Below are positions 42,327 through 50,666 of a stretch of 64,000 bases of DNA, piece by piece. The DNA comes from Cesiribacter sp. SM1. GTDB lineage: Bacteria > Bacteroidota > Bacteroidia > Cytophagales > Cyclobacteriaceae. The position numbers and the translations under genes were made by a program. Every line of letters starts with the position of its first letter. Position 1 is the first letter of the stretch. Where the stretch lies: positions 62,001 to 126,000 of the forward strand of contig NZ_JAHXBU010000093.1 of assembly GCF_020178975.1 (NCBI RefSeq). The letters are read 5' to 3'. Under the pieces are notes generated by a model that worked only from the letters and a program-made list of their open reading frames with translations, was not told where the DNA came from and made no database searches.

Positions 42327-43946
42327 TTAATGCTTGAAAGCAAGCTCGCCAGAGGCAGTTGCGGCCGCACGTTCTTTAGCTTTGCTGCTTGCTTTGTAGG
42401 TATCTATGGCTACAAAGTAGTTAGGGTCTTCCAGTACGTTTACCTCGCAGATCTTCTCTGCACGCCTGATCAGGCGCACACAATCGGCGCTAAGGTGGCG
42501 CAGGTGCAGGGTTTTGCCGGCACGCAGGTACTTTTCATCCAGTTTGTTGATGGCTTCAATAGCCGACTGGTCTGCAATGCGAGAATCCTTAAAGTCGATG
42601 ATTACTTCTTCCGGGTCGTTTGCCACATCGAATTTGGACATGAACAGCTGCGTGGAGCCAAAGAAAAGTGGTCCGAAAATCTCGTAGTGTTTAATGCCTT
42701 TTTCATCTACAAACTTGCGGGCGCGGATGCGCAGTGCATTTTCCCAGGCAAACACCAGTGCAGATACAATAACGCCTGCCACTACAGCAATGGCCAGATC
42801 AAAAATTACGGTTAAACCAGTTACCAGCACAATTACAATGGTATCGGTAGCTGGTATTTTGTTCCATACTTTAAAGGTACCCCAGGAGAAGGTGCCAATC
42901 ACCACCATAAACATAACGCCTACCAGTGCGGCAATGGGTACCATTTCTATGTATTCGGCACCAAAAAGGATAAAGGCCAGCAGGGCCAGCGATGCCACCA
43001 CGCCAGAAAGGCGGTTGCGTGCCCCACCCTTGATGTTGATGATGCTCTGGCCAATCATGGCGCAGCCACCCATACCACCAAAGAAACCATTAACAATGTT
43101 TGCAGCACCCTGGGCAATACTTTCCTGGTTGCCGCTGCCGCGGGTTTCTGTAATCTCGTCAATGAGGTTGAGCGTCATCAGGGATTCTATGAGGCCAATA
43201 GCGGCCAGAATTGCAGCGTACGGAAGGATGAACAGGAGTGTATCCAGGGTAAAAGGAATGCTGGGTACAGCAAAAGTTGGCAAACCTGCACTAATGCCGG
43301 TGCCGCCCCTTTCCACGATAAAGCTTTTTACCGTTGCAGTTTCAAAGCCACCAAAGATGGCAATAAGCGAAACAACAATAATGGCAGTAAGTGCAGCCGG
43401 TACTTTTTTTGTAAGCTTAGGCAGGAAGAACATAATAGCCATGGTGAGCGCTACCAGTGCCAGCATATAGTAAAGTGTAGTGCCTGTTAACCACTCGCCA
43501 CCAGTTTTAAACATGCCCAGCTGCGATAGGAAAATGACAATGGCCAAACCATTTACAAAGCCCATCATTACCGGGTGGGGCACCATACGGATAAACTTGC
43601 CCAGTTTTAGCAGGCCTGCGCCTGCCTGTATAAGGCCTGTAAGCAGCAGCGTGGCAAATAAAAATTGCAGTCCCATACCTTCGCCCAGCTGGTTACCCTC
43701 ACTTACCAGGCTTACCATTACCACGGCCATGGCGCCGGTGGCACCGGAGATCATACCCGGGCGGCCACCAAGAAGGGAGGTGATAAGGCCCATCATAAAG
43801 GCACCATACAAACCTACAATTGGCGATACGCCAGCCACAAAGGCAAAGGCAACAGCCTCTGGTACCAGTGCAAGGGCAACGGTAAGGCCTGAGAATATTT
43901 CGTCCTTAAGCGTACCCTGGCTTTTGTCAAATAAAGTATACTTCAC
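42327..43946 (-). CDS. SulP-family inorganic anion transporter
   Basis: This intact 539-aa permease has about 12-14 membrane segments and a C-terminal STAS domain (about 420-520, FDVANDPEEVIIDFKDSRIADQSAIEAINKL). N-terminal signatures include FSGLTVALALVPEAVAFAFVAGVSPIVGLYGAFMMG and GMISGATGAMAVVM; a conserved mid-region motif is GGCAMIGQSIINIKGG. The family moves sulfate, bicarbonate, chloride or other anions across the inner membrane. It belongs to a different SulP subgroup from the broken copy at 23464. No carbonic anhydrase is adjacent. A terminator follows. Confidence 0.92.
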   Translation of the reverse strand: MKYTLFDKSQGTLKDEIFSGLTVALALVPEAVAFAFVAGVSPIVGLYGAFMMGLITSLLGGRPGMISGATGAMAVVMVSLVSEGNQLGEGMGLQFLFATLLLTGLIQAGAGLLKLGKFIRMVPHPVMMGFVNGLAIVIFLSQLGMFKTGGEWLTGTTLYYMLALVALTMAIMFFLPKLTKKVPAALTAIIVVSLIAIFGGFETATVKSFIVERGGTGISAGLPTFAVPSIPFTLDTLLFILPYAAILAAIGLIESLMTLNLIDEITETRGSGNQESIAQGAANIVNGFFGGMGGCAMIGQSIINIKGGARNRLSGVVASLALLAFILFGAEYIEMVPIAALVGVMFMVVIGTFSWGTFKVWNKIPATDTIVIVLVTGLTVIFDLAIAVVAGVIVSALVFAWENALRIRARKFVDEKGIKHYEIFGPLFFGSTQLFMSKFDVANDPEEVIIDFKDSRIADQSAIEAINKLDEKYLRAGKTLHLRHLSADCVRLIRRAEKICEVNVLEDPNYFVAIDTYKASSKAKERAAATASGELAFKH

Positions 43947-44180
43947 GATTTGTACTATCTATTAACCTGATTCTGGAAATGAACCGGCAAAGATAGAGAA
44001 TAATTCAATCGTGAACATCCGCTGGTGCAGAAGCAGATTTTGTACTGTAACGTTTGCGGTTTTATGTTACTTAATAAAAACCTGATTATTTAGAATAGCA
44101 TCAGGGTTACATTATTTTTGGCAGAATAATATTATGTATGATAATGGTCGGGTAAAACTTACGCAATCGTTGGATTGTAG

Positions 44181-44510
44181 CTACTGCTTTAACTTATCGT
44201 TATTCTTGTGTCGCTCACTGTCGCGCAGGGTCTTTTTCTCTATGTTTTTCTGCAGGGCCTGGGTTAGGTCAACGCCGGTCTGGTTGGCCAGGCACATGAG
44301 CACCCAGAGCACATCGGCCATTTCATCGCCCAGATCGCGGTTTTTGTCACTTTCCTTAAAGCTCTGCTCACCATAGGTACGGGCCATTAGGCGGGCCAGC
44401 TCGCCCACTTCTTCCATAAGAATGGCTGTGTTGGTAAGTTCGTTGAAATAACGAACGCCGGTGGTGCGGATCCACGCATCTACCTGTTCCTGTGCTTCTT
44501 TGATCGTCAT
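44181..44510 (-). CDS. MazG-like nucleotide pyrophosphohydrolase
   Basis: This 109-aa protein is a small all-alpha MazG-type hydrolase with the metal-binding motif EEVGELARLM (33-42) and DEMADVLWVL (about 63-72). Such enzymes convert non-canonical NTPs to NMPs plus pyrophosphate to clean the nucleotide pool. It is of the short stand-alone type. It lies on the minus strand, 130 bases downstream of the lipoprotein gene, possibly in the same run. Confidence 0.9.
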   Translation of the reverse strand: MTIKEAQEQVDAWIRTTGVRYFNELTNTAILMEEVGELARLMARTYGEQSFKESDKNRDLGDEMADVLWVLMCLANQTGVDLTQALQKNIEKKTLRDSERHKNNDKLKQ

Positions 44511-44639
44511 GCTTACAAGGTATTGCCTGCAGACTGTTTTTGCAAGACACTACAGATTTGAACTGTAATGCATGGGCACTTTGCTAATACAGGGCAGTAT
44601 GGCTGTTGTGCAGCTTTTAAAACAGGGGGTAAAGCAGTT

Positions 44640-44984
44640 TTAAAACTCCTGTTCGTTTGGTTCAAATTTAATGATCTGGCTGGGGCGCGAGCTTCGGATA
44701 ATATCTTCGTATACCAGCAGATAGTGAACGCCTGTTTTTTTATGCCGGGCATGGGCTATGATAAAAGCCCTTCCTTCATTTCCTTCCATCCACGTATCGC
44801 CGCCAGATATTCTTGTGTACACCTCTGCATCATAATCCAGCCTTACTATTTCAAGATTGGGCGGCAACCAAAGGCTGGTTTCCTGTGTAGGGGTGCGGGT
44901 AGGGTCCGGGGGAAGTGTGTTAACTGAAGGAGTACAGCCAACAGCAAGCAAAACGAAAAATGCTATGGGTACTAAAAATTTCAT
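44640..44984 (-). CDS. Small hypothetical lipoprotein
   Basis: From the ATG at 44984 this is a 114-aa protein with a lipoprotein signal (MKFLVPIAFFVLLAVGC, lipobox AVGC, Cys17). A proline/threonine-rich stretch follows, then a soluble domain with LEIVRLDYDAEVYTR and AFIIAHARHKKTGVHYLLVYED. It may be a small membrane-anchored domain of unknown function. The longer ORF to 45023 is not needed because the lipobox fits this start. I do not recognise a family. Confidence 0.7.
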   Translation of the reverse strand: MKFLVPIAFFVLLAVGCTPSVNTLPPDPTRTPTQETSLWLPPNLEIVRLDYDAEVYTRISGGDTWMEGNEGRAFIIAHARHKKTGVHYLLVYEDIIRSSRPSQIIKFEPNEQEF

Positions 44985-45071
44985 AGGGAGTATTTTTGGT
45001 AAAACAATCCCTGAAATCAGCACAAATACCTTGCCCTACTACAGTAAAAACAGCCTTATATCCGGAAAGGA

Positions 45072-45524
45072 CTACTTTTTATCTTTTGTGTCGATGATGA
45101 TGGTAACGGGACCATCATTGAGCAGCGCAATTTTCATATCGGCACCAAAGCGGCCGGTTTGTATGGGCTTGCCCAGCTCTGTTTGCAGTTGCTGAATGGT
45201 GGCTTCGTACAGAGGAATGGCTACAGGCGGTTTGGCGGCTTTTATGTAGCTGGGGCGGTTCCCTTTTTTAGTGCTGGCATGCAGGGTAAACTGGCTGATC
45301 AGTAGCAGGTCTCCCCCCGTATCCAGCAGGCTCCGGTTCATTACATCTGCCTCATCATTAAAAATGCGCAGGTTAACGATCTTCTTGCTCAGCCATTGAA
45401 TATCTTCGCTGGTATCGGCATCTTCTATGCCCAGTAACACCAGCAGGCCGTTATTTATTTTACCACTCACCTCGCCATCTATGGTGCAGGAGGCTTCAGA
45501 AACACGTTGTAGTACAGCTATCAT
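45072..45524 (-). CDS. dtd: D-aminoacyl-tRNA deacylase
   Basis: This 150-aa enzyme removes D-amino acids (and glycine from tRNA-Ala) mischarged on tRNA. Both defining motifs are present: SQFT at 77-80 (LLISQFTLHA) and the NDGPVT gate at 136-141 (standard NxGPVT). It begins MIAVLQRVSEASCTIDGEVSG, as expected. It is on the minus strand, 10 bases after the HTATIP2-like reductase gene, probably co-transcribed with it. Confidence 0.95.
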   Translation of the reverse strand: MIAVLQRVSEASCTIDGEVSGKINNGLLVLLGIEDADTSEDIQWLSKKIVNLRIFNDEADVMNRSLLDTGGDLLLISQFTLHASTKKGNRPSYIKAAKPPVAIPLYEATIQQLQTELGKPIQTGRFGADMKIALLNDGPVTIIIDTKDKK

Positions 45525-45534
45525 GCCTGTAAAC

Positions 45535-46242
45535 CTACGCAGTTAGCCTCTTTTGTCCCAGCTTTTTTATCTCTTCCGAAGCATGAATCATGATTCCCCG
45601 CTGATCGGATTTGGCGGCAGCCAGCATACCCTCAGCTACCACATGCCCCTGAATGGGGCGGTACTTACGGAAAGGCCCCACCATTAAGGGCCGAATGATC
45701 CTGGTAATTTTTTGTGCAAACGCTTCTCCTTTGCGGTCATCCTGCCGGCGGCCCAGCAGGAGGGAGGGGCGGAATACATGAATGGTTCTGTACTGGCTTA
45801 TTTTGCAAATGGCTTCTTCCACATCGCCTTTTACCCGGTTGTAAAAAAAGAGACTGCTCTTATTGGCGCCCATAGCCGTAACCAGCAGAAACTGATGGGC
45901 ACCATTATTGGCAGCAAGCTTGGCCAGCTCGTAAGGATAGGTAAAATCTACCTTACGAAAAGCCTCCTTAGAGCCGGCTTTCTTCATAGTGGTGCCCAGG
46001 CAACAGTAAACATCCTGTACTTCCGGAATAAGGTTACGGTCGGCAAGGGTATCGAAATCGATAACCAGTTGCTCAAGCTTAGGGTGCTCGAGGGTTAGTT
46101 TTCTGCGCGTGAGCACATATACCCGGTCGTAATAAGGATCGCTCAGGAGCAGGTTAAGCAACTGCCAGCCAACCAGACCGGTTGCGCCGGCAATCAGTGC
46201 TGTACGCTGACCAAAGGTATCGGTGGGTGATGGTACGTTCAC
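45535..46242 (-). CDS. NAD(P)-dependent reductase of the HTATIP2/TIP30 type
   Basis: This 235-aa short-chain-dehydrogenase-like protein has the Rossmann glycine motif GATGLVG (about 19-25) and the catalytic YNRVKGD (YxxxK). The overall form matches the HTATIP2/Fmp52/TIP30 family of atypical SDRs. It starts at a GTG that overlaps the stop of the upstream DUF1232 gene (TAGTG). Its substrate is unknown. dtd follows after 10 bases. Confidence 0.85.
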   Translation of the reverse strand: MNVPSPTDTFGQRTALIAGATGLVGWQLLNLLLSDPYYDRVYVLTRRKLTLEHPKLEQLVIDFDTLADRNLIPEVQDVYCCLGTTMKKAGSKEAFRKVDFTYPYELAKLAANNGAHQFLLVTAMGANKSSLFFYNRVKGDVEEAICKISQYRTIHVFRPSLLLGRRQDDRKGEAFAQKITRIIRPLMVGPFRKYRPIQGHVVAEGMLAAAKSDQRGIMIHASEEIKKLGQKRLTA

Positions 46243-46676
46243 TATTCTGTTAAAACAGGCTTGTTATTATACTCCCATTCTTCAAACTTCTCTACGTCAG
46301 AAGCAACACTTTTATAAACCCAGCCCAATAAGGTGATATCATCTAACAGCCCTATGCCGGGAATAAAATCGGGAATAAGGTCTAATGGGTTTAAAAAGTA
46401 TAAAATGGCGCCAACGATAGATAAAAGCGACTTCCAGGGGAGGTTTGGATATTCTTTGCGGGAGTAAGCTTTCAGCAAACGTTGAAAGACGATCAGCTGA
46501 TTGAAGAAGTTCAGGATGTTCGGCTTTTTGTCCTTGACATTGTACATCTTCTTGCGTGACTTGTTCACCAGCTTGTCAAGCTTACCATTATCCCGGGCTA
46601 TTGCTTCTGCTTCGTCTGAAGAACCCTGCATCAGCCGTAAGGCTTTCTGTAAAAAAGTATCGTCGCTGTTTCTCAT
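46242..46676 (-). CDS. DUF1232 (YkvA-like) membrane protein
   Basis: This 144-aa protein has the DUF1232 core with the signature PLDLIPDFIPGIGLLDDITLLG (a membrane hairpin), preceded by a charged N-terminal half (NKSRKKMYNVKDKKPN). The function of YkvA proteins is unknown. Its stop overlaps the GTG start of the HTATIP2-like gene by one base (TAGTG), so expression is coupled. Confidence 0.85.
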   Translation of the reverse strand: MRNSDDTFLQKALRLMQGSSDEAEAIARDNGKLDKLVNKSRKKMYNVKDKKPNILNFFNQLIVFQRLLKAYSRKEYPNLPWKSLLSIVGAILYFLNPLDLIPDFIPGIGLLDDITLLGWVYKSVASDVEKFEEWEYNNKPVLTE

Positions 46677-46746
46677 GTTATTTAATTGGCTCTAAAAATA
46701 TGTAACCCGCAGCCTACTGTTTGGTTTGCGCAGCAGGTGCTTCTGT

Positions 46747-47268
46747 TTAAAAAATAGTGCGGATTTCCTGCTTTACCCGGTGAAGGGCCTGTCCGGTAGG
46801 GTCTTTTTGCTGATCAATGGCTCTTTGCAGCACAGCCCGGCTAAGGTCAATGCTGCGCGCATCATCGGGTAGCGTATCTGTTGCCTGGTTAATAAGGGCA
46901 ATTACTTCTTCCATGGCGGCCCGCACAGCAGCCCAGCTTTCTTCACTCATGTATACCTGCTGCGAAAGGTTGTGGTTGTACTCTTCCCGCACCTCGTGCA
47001 CCAGTACCTGCTGGAATTCACGTGCAGAGTAGCGGCTGTCGTTGAGGCGCAGCAGCAGGTTATTTGGTGTAATGCGTTCCAGGAAAAGCACTATGCGCTC
47101 AAAAGCCTGCAGCCTGATGGGCAGCAGCACCTCCCGGTCGCGGGACTTCACCTCAATTGCTTTTTGCTGAAATTCTTTTTCCAGGAATGATTTTACCATC
47201 AGGTACATTGCATAGAGTACCAGTGCGGCAGGAACAATAATCTTTAATAAATCGGCCAGAACTTCCAT
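46747..47268 (-). CDS. Hypothetical membrane-anchored protein, DUF7935-like
   Basis: This 173-aa protein has one N-terminal membrane helix (MEVLADLLKIIVPAALVLYAMYL) followed by a soluble helical domain with LLPIRLQAFERIVLFLERI and a C-terminal run of helices (DTLPDDARSIDLSRAVLQRA). It resembles the DUF7935 group of Bacteroidota, whose function is unknown. It is on the minus strand, 70 bases upstream of DUF1232 and probably in the same run. It diverges from the IscA-like gene. Confidence 0.65.
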   Translation of the reverse strand: MEVLADLLKIIVPAALVLYAMYLMVKSFLEKEFQQKAIEVKSRDREVLLPIRLQAFERIVLFLERITPNNLLLRLNDSRYSAREFQQVLVHEVREEYNHNLSQQVYMSEESWAAVRAAMEEVIALINQATDTLPDDARSIDLSRAVLQRAIDQQKDPTGQALHRVKQEIRTIF

Positions 47269-47504
47269 AGTGTTTTTTAACTGAAACAGCCTGTGAGAGG
47301 CTTAGTTGCGGTGCTAAAGTAAATAAAATACTGTAGCAGGGGCATGGCTTTCTGAAAAAATGTGCTGCCGCTGTTCATTTGGCTCATGGGCTGATGCATA
47401 AAACGGCTGTACTCCTCTACCGGGGGGCTGTTCATGGTTGAGAACTTTTGTAATCCTGGAATCAACTAAGGTATCACTAGCGTTAAAATGTAAAGGGGCT
47501 GCCG

Positions 47505-47512
47505 TATCTTTG
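47505..47512 (+). promoter_or_regulatory. Bacteroidota -7 element upstream of the IscA-like gene
   Basis: TATCTTTG matches TAnnTTTG and lies 39 bases before the ATG at 47552. A -33 TTG is not evident at the usual spacing. Confidence 0.5.
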
Positions 47513-47551
47513 TTTTTGCAGCCACGGGCCAACTTATAAACACAACAGTAT

Positions 47552-47872
47552 ATGTTACAGCCAATAGAATTAACCTCTAAAGCAGTAGCCGAGGTAAAAC
47601 ATATCATGGAGAACAAGAACATCCCCGAAGGATATGGCCTGAGGGTAGGGGTAAAAGGCGGAGGCTGTGGAGGGGTATCTTATGTATTAGGTTTTGATAA
47701 ACCCAAGGAAGGCGATCTGAAATACGATATACATGGGGTGCCGGTACTGGTAGAAAAGCGCCATACCATGTACCTGCTGGGCCTGCAGGTAGACTTCTAC
47801 GAAGGCTCCGACGCCAGAGGATTTCTGTTCACCAACCCTTCTAAGGAAGAAAAAGAGGAAGAAGCGCAATAG
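47552..47872 (+). CDS. HesB/IscA-family protein lacking the C-terminal cysteine pair
   Basis: This 106-aa protein has the A-type iron-sulfur carrier fold: LTSKAVAEVKHIMENKN, VGVKGGGCGGVSYVLGFD with C39, then VDFYEGSDARGFLFTNP. Canonical IscA proteins hold Fe-S with this cysteine plus a C-terminal CGC motif, but here the sequence after FTNP is PSKEEKEEEAQ with no cysteine. C39 is therefore the only cysteine. The acidic tail may replace the missing ligands or the protein may not carry clusters in the usual way. It has its own -7 promoter element. A terminator follows. Confidence 0.85.
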   Translation: MLQPIELTSKAVAEVKHIMENKNIPEGYGLRVGVKGGGCGGVSYVLGFDKPKEGDLKYDIHGVPVLVEKRHTMYLLGLQVDFYEGSDARGFLFTNPSKEEKEEEAQ

Positions 47873-47880
47873 TAAACAAA

Positions 47881-47910
47881 AAAGAGGCCCTGGGGCCTCT
47901 TCTGGTTTTT
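47881..47910. terminator. Hairpin terminator between convergent genes
   Basis: An 8-bp stem AGAGGCCC/GGGCCTCT (47883-47890 with 47893-47900) and a weaker T-rich tail lie between the IscA-like gene and folB, which ends at 47920. Confidence 0.6.
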
Positions 47911-47919
47911 GTCGAGCTA

Positions 47920-48300
47920 TCAAACCTTCAGCTTCACAATCTCATCCCGGGTTTTGCTCATGGTTACTTTGGCCTCGCGGCACACGCCACCAATGGGAGG
48001 GTTAAATTTGGATAAGTTCACCTCCACACGATCTGCAACGGGAAAGCGTTTAAACACCTCCTGGATGATCTGCATGTTGAGGGTTTCCAGCAGACGGCTG
48101 GGCCTGCTCATTACCTGGGCAATGATCTTATATAATACCTCATAGTTGATCGTTTCTGCCAGGGCATCGTGCTGGGCGGCGGCAGTCAGGTCCGTTTCTA
48201 CGGCAACATCTACCGAATACTTATTGCCCATTTTTTGCTCTTCATCATAATATCCATGATAAGCAAAAAACTCCATGCCCTCCAATGCTACTTTTCCCAT
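47920..48300 (-). CDS. folB: Dihydroneopterin aldolase
   Basis: This 126-aa enzyme converts 7,8-dihydroneopterin to 6-hydroxymethyl-dihydropterin and glycolaldehyde in folate synthesis. It begins MGKVALEGMEFFAYHGYYDEE and has the family motifs TINYEVLYKII, SRLLETLNMQII and the C-terminal LSKFNPPIGGV with the active-site lysine. It follows the DivIVA-like gene by 9 bases on the minus strand. Confidence 0.93.
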   Translation of the reverse strand: MGKVALEGMEFFAYHGYYDEEQKMGNKYSVDVAVETDLTAAAQHDALAETINYEVLYKIIAQVMSRPSRLLETLNMQIIQEVFKRFPVADRVEVNLSKFNPPIGGVCREAKVTMSKTRDEIVKLKV

Positions 48301-48309
48301 AAGAGCGGC

Positions 48310-49035
48310 TTAAATGGTGTCAAAGAAAGAAGAATTATCTTTTTTTTCTCTGCTTTCCGTGTCCTCACTGCTCATTCTTAGTTCTTCTACACTTTCCTCT
48401 TCATCCTCATCGAAAACAGCTTCGTCATTTTCGGTTCTGGCATTGGTATCCTGGTGGTAGCGGCGTTCGCGTACGGCCTGCTCTGCAGCGTTTACCAGGC
48501 CACTTACGTCGTGCTTCTTCACTTTCTTTTCGGCCTGCTCCACGCGCTCCAGTGTATTATTGGCCAGCACCAGCAAATCACTTAACAGGTTATCGCGGTG
48601 GCTCTCCAGCATGCGGTAATGATGCTCCATTTCCTTTACGCGTTTCTCCATGGCCTGCAGAATTTTTTCTGCTCTTTCATCAGCCTTATCCTGAATTTCG
48701 CGGGCACGGGCACGGGCATCATTCAGGATGGTTTCGGCTTTAAGCTCGGCCTCACGCAGGTGCAGGTCGGCTTTTTTAGTAGCCTGCTCTACCATGCTGT
48801 TGCCGGTATCTTCTGCGGTTTTCAGGGTTTTGAAAAGAGAGCTTTCCACATCGCGTAGCTTGCTCACCTCTTTATCTGCCATCTCGAGCTTATAGCGCAG
48901 CTCTTTGTGCTCCTCTACCACGCGCTCCCATTCCTGCGAAAGGGTGGTTAAAAAGGCATCTACTTCTTCTTTGTCGTATCCTCTAAAGTTGCGCTCAAAA
49001 CTCTTTTGGCGTATTTCCAGTGGTGTAATTTTCAT
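48310..49035 (-). CDS. DivIVA-domain protein
   Basis: From the ATG at 49035 this is a 241-aa coiled-coil protein beginning MKITPLEIRQKSFERNFRGY, the DivIVA N-terminal domain, followed by a long charged coiled coil (about 50-180) and an acidic, serine-rich tail. In Gram-positive bacteria such proteins mark curved membranes and poles; in Bacteroidota the role is less clear. The ATG overlaps the stop of the WD40 gene (ATGA), so the two are translated together. The longer ORF to 49116 adds only sequence that overlaps WD40. Confidence 0.88.
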   Translation of the reverse strand: MKITPLEIRQKSFERNFRGYDKEEVDAFLTTLSQEWERVVEEHKELRYKLEMADKEVSKLRDVESSLFKTLKTAEDTGNSMVEQATKKADLHLREAELKAETILNDARARAREIQDKADERAEKILQAMEKRVKEMEHHYRMLESHRDNLLSDLLVLANNTLERVEQAEKKVKKHDVSGLVNAAEQAVRERRYHQDTNARTENDEAVFDEDEEESVEELRMSSEDTESREKKDNSSFFDTI

Positions 49036-49952
49036 ATTCCCTCTTGATGCTCTATGTTCCAGATTGAAATTGTTCGATCGTCGCTGGCAGATGCCAGTGT
49101 ACTGTTGTTTAACCACAGCAGCCGGTTAACTGAGGTGCCATGGCCGGCATAGCGTACCTTGTCTATTACCTTCAGTAGTTTAAAAGCCGCTGCATCCCAC
49201 ACCTTAACAGATTTATCCATGCTGCAGCTGGCAAACAGCTTGCCATCGGGGCTGTAGCTAAGGTGGTTAATGGTGTACATGTGTCCCACAATGCTCTCGG
49301 CCAGCTCATAGCGGTCGGCTACAGACCAGGCCTTTATGTGTGCATCGCGGCTGCCACTCAGTAGGTAACGGCCATCCGGCGAATATTGTACGGTAAAAAC
49401 AGAATTTTGGTGTGCCTCTATCTCCTGTTTTAAAGCAAGGGTATTTAAATCCAGTATGCGAATTTTCCCATCGCTGTAAGCGGCTGCCAGCTCCTGCCAG
49501 CCGGCGTGTAGGGCAATGCCTCTCAGACTTTTTTCAGACAGCTGAATTTCGTGCAGCACCCGCAATGGATTTTGCTGCAGTACCAGCAGGTGTCCGCTGC
49601 CGGTGCCTGCATAAATTTTTCCGTCCCAAGCTTCCAGGCTAAAAATGGCTGATTTAGTAACCTGCAGCGAGCTAAGATTCTTTTTGCTGTTTATTTCTAT
49701 GAGCCGGATGCCATCGTAATTCTGCCCGAAGAAGAGCCAGTCCTGCTGCTGCTCGTAGGCCATGGCGTAGATAGAGGCATCTGCTTTAGCCAGCAGCTGG
49801 CCCTGGTCTGGAGTTGCGAGCTGCCATTGCACTACCAGCCCATCGGCGCCTGCAGAAAAAAAAGATTCTCCGGTGCCGGTAGGGGCCAGGGTATAGAGGC
49901 AATCGCGGTGGCCGCTGAAGGTGTGCTGCTTTTGTACGGCTAAGCGGGGCAT
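49032..49952 (-). CDS. WD40-repeat protein
   Basis: This 306-aa cytoplasmic protein has about seven WD40-type blades, with the clearest repeats LKQEIEAHQNSVFTVQYSPD, GSRDAHIKAWSV, IVGHMYTINHLSYSPDGKLF, CSMDKSVKVWD and ASASDDRTISIWNI. WD40 propellers are protein-interaction platforms. It is the first gene of a WD40-DivIVA-folB run and overlaps the DivIVA start by 4 bases. It may work with the DivIVA-like protein. No signal peptide. Confidence 0.9.
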   Translation of the reverse strand: MPRLAVQKQHTFSGHRDCLYTLAPTGTGESFFSAGADGLVVQWQLATPDQGQLLAKADASIYAMAYEQQQDWLFFGQNYDGIRLIEINSKKNLSSLQVTKSAIFSLEAWDGKIYAGTGSGHLLVLQQNPLRVLHEIQLSEKSLRGIALHAGWQELAAAYSDGKIRILDLNTLALKQEIEAHQNSVFTVQYSPDGRYLLSGSRDAHIKAWSVADRYELAESIVGHMYTINHLSYSPDGKLFASCSMDKSVKVWDAAAFKLLKVIDKVRYAGHGTSVNRLLWLNNSTLASASDDRTISIWNIEHQEGI

Positions 49953-50008
49953 GCTTTGGTTTTACAATTCTGATGTAAATTAACGATATTTGTCCGTAAA
50001 CCTAAACC

Positions 50009-50620
50009 ATGCCCCTATTCCAGACTGGTAATTTAACGGACGGCGGTAGCTGGGCACTCTGGCAGCTGGAGGAGCCCGAACAGCAACTCCAGCAGCAACT
50101 TAACCCTAACTGCTTTCCGCTTCAGGAGCTGCAAAACATTCGTGTGGAGCAGCGCAGGCTGGAGTGGCTGGGGTGCAGGCTGGCCTTGCAGTCGCTCCTG
50201 CCCGATGTGGGGGCCTTATGCCTGCAGAAGAATTCTTTCGGCAGGCCGTTTCTACATCCGGAAACACTGTACATTTCACTATCGCATGCTTTTCCATTTG
50301 CGGCAGCAGCGGTGCATCCGCTTAGGCCGGTGGGCCTCGATATTGAAAAACCCCGTCCGCAGCTGTTCCGTATTAAGCACAAGTTTCTTTCGCAGCAGGA
50401 GCAGGCGCTGGTTGGTGATAATCTCGAGCAGCTTTGCCTCTGGTGGGCTGCAAAAGAAGCGCTCTATAAACTAAATGGCCAGCCCGGGCTTATCTTTGCC
50501 CGCGATATGGAGGTAGCGCCGCTAAAGGGTACCAACAGGCTGCAGGCCTTGCTGTATGGTAAGCCCTACGAGCTGCATTATCAGTGGTATAACAGCTTAC
50601 TACTGTGCGTAGTAGCATAA
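50009..50620 (+). CDS. 4'-phosphopantetheinyl transferase superfamily protein
   Basis: This 203-aa protein carries the two active-site motifs of Sfp-type transferases: GLDIE with D111 and E113 (magnesium ligands), and WAAKEALYK with K149 and E150. It would transfer the phosphopantetheine arm of CoA to a carrier-protein serine. It lies 57 bases from the WD40 gene, on the opposite strand. No AcpS-only or NRPS/PKS context is visible, so it may modify the fatty-acid ACP or another carrier. Confidence 0.92.
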   Translation: MPLFQTGNLTDGGSWALWQLEEPEQQLQQQLNPNCFPLQELQNIRVEQRRLEWLGCRLALQSLLPDVGALCLQKNSFGRPFLHPETLYISLSHAFPFAAAAVHPLRPVGLDIEKPRPQLFRIKHKFLSQQEQALVGDNLEQLCLWWAAKEALYKLNGQPGLIFARDMEVAPLKGTNRLQALLYGKPYELHYQWYNSLLLCVVA

Positions 50621-50666
50621 AGATGGTACAGATTTTGTCATAGTATAGATAACCTCAAGATTAGAT

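Noticed and set aside
42694-43470. 258-codon plus-strand ORF antisense to SulP
   Set aside because: Opposite strand of an intact transporter gene; composition (many T, S, P, M) reflects the complement of membrane helices.
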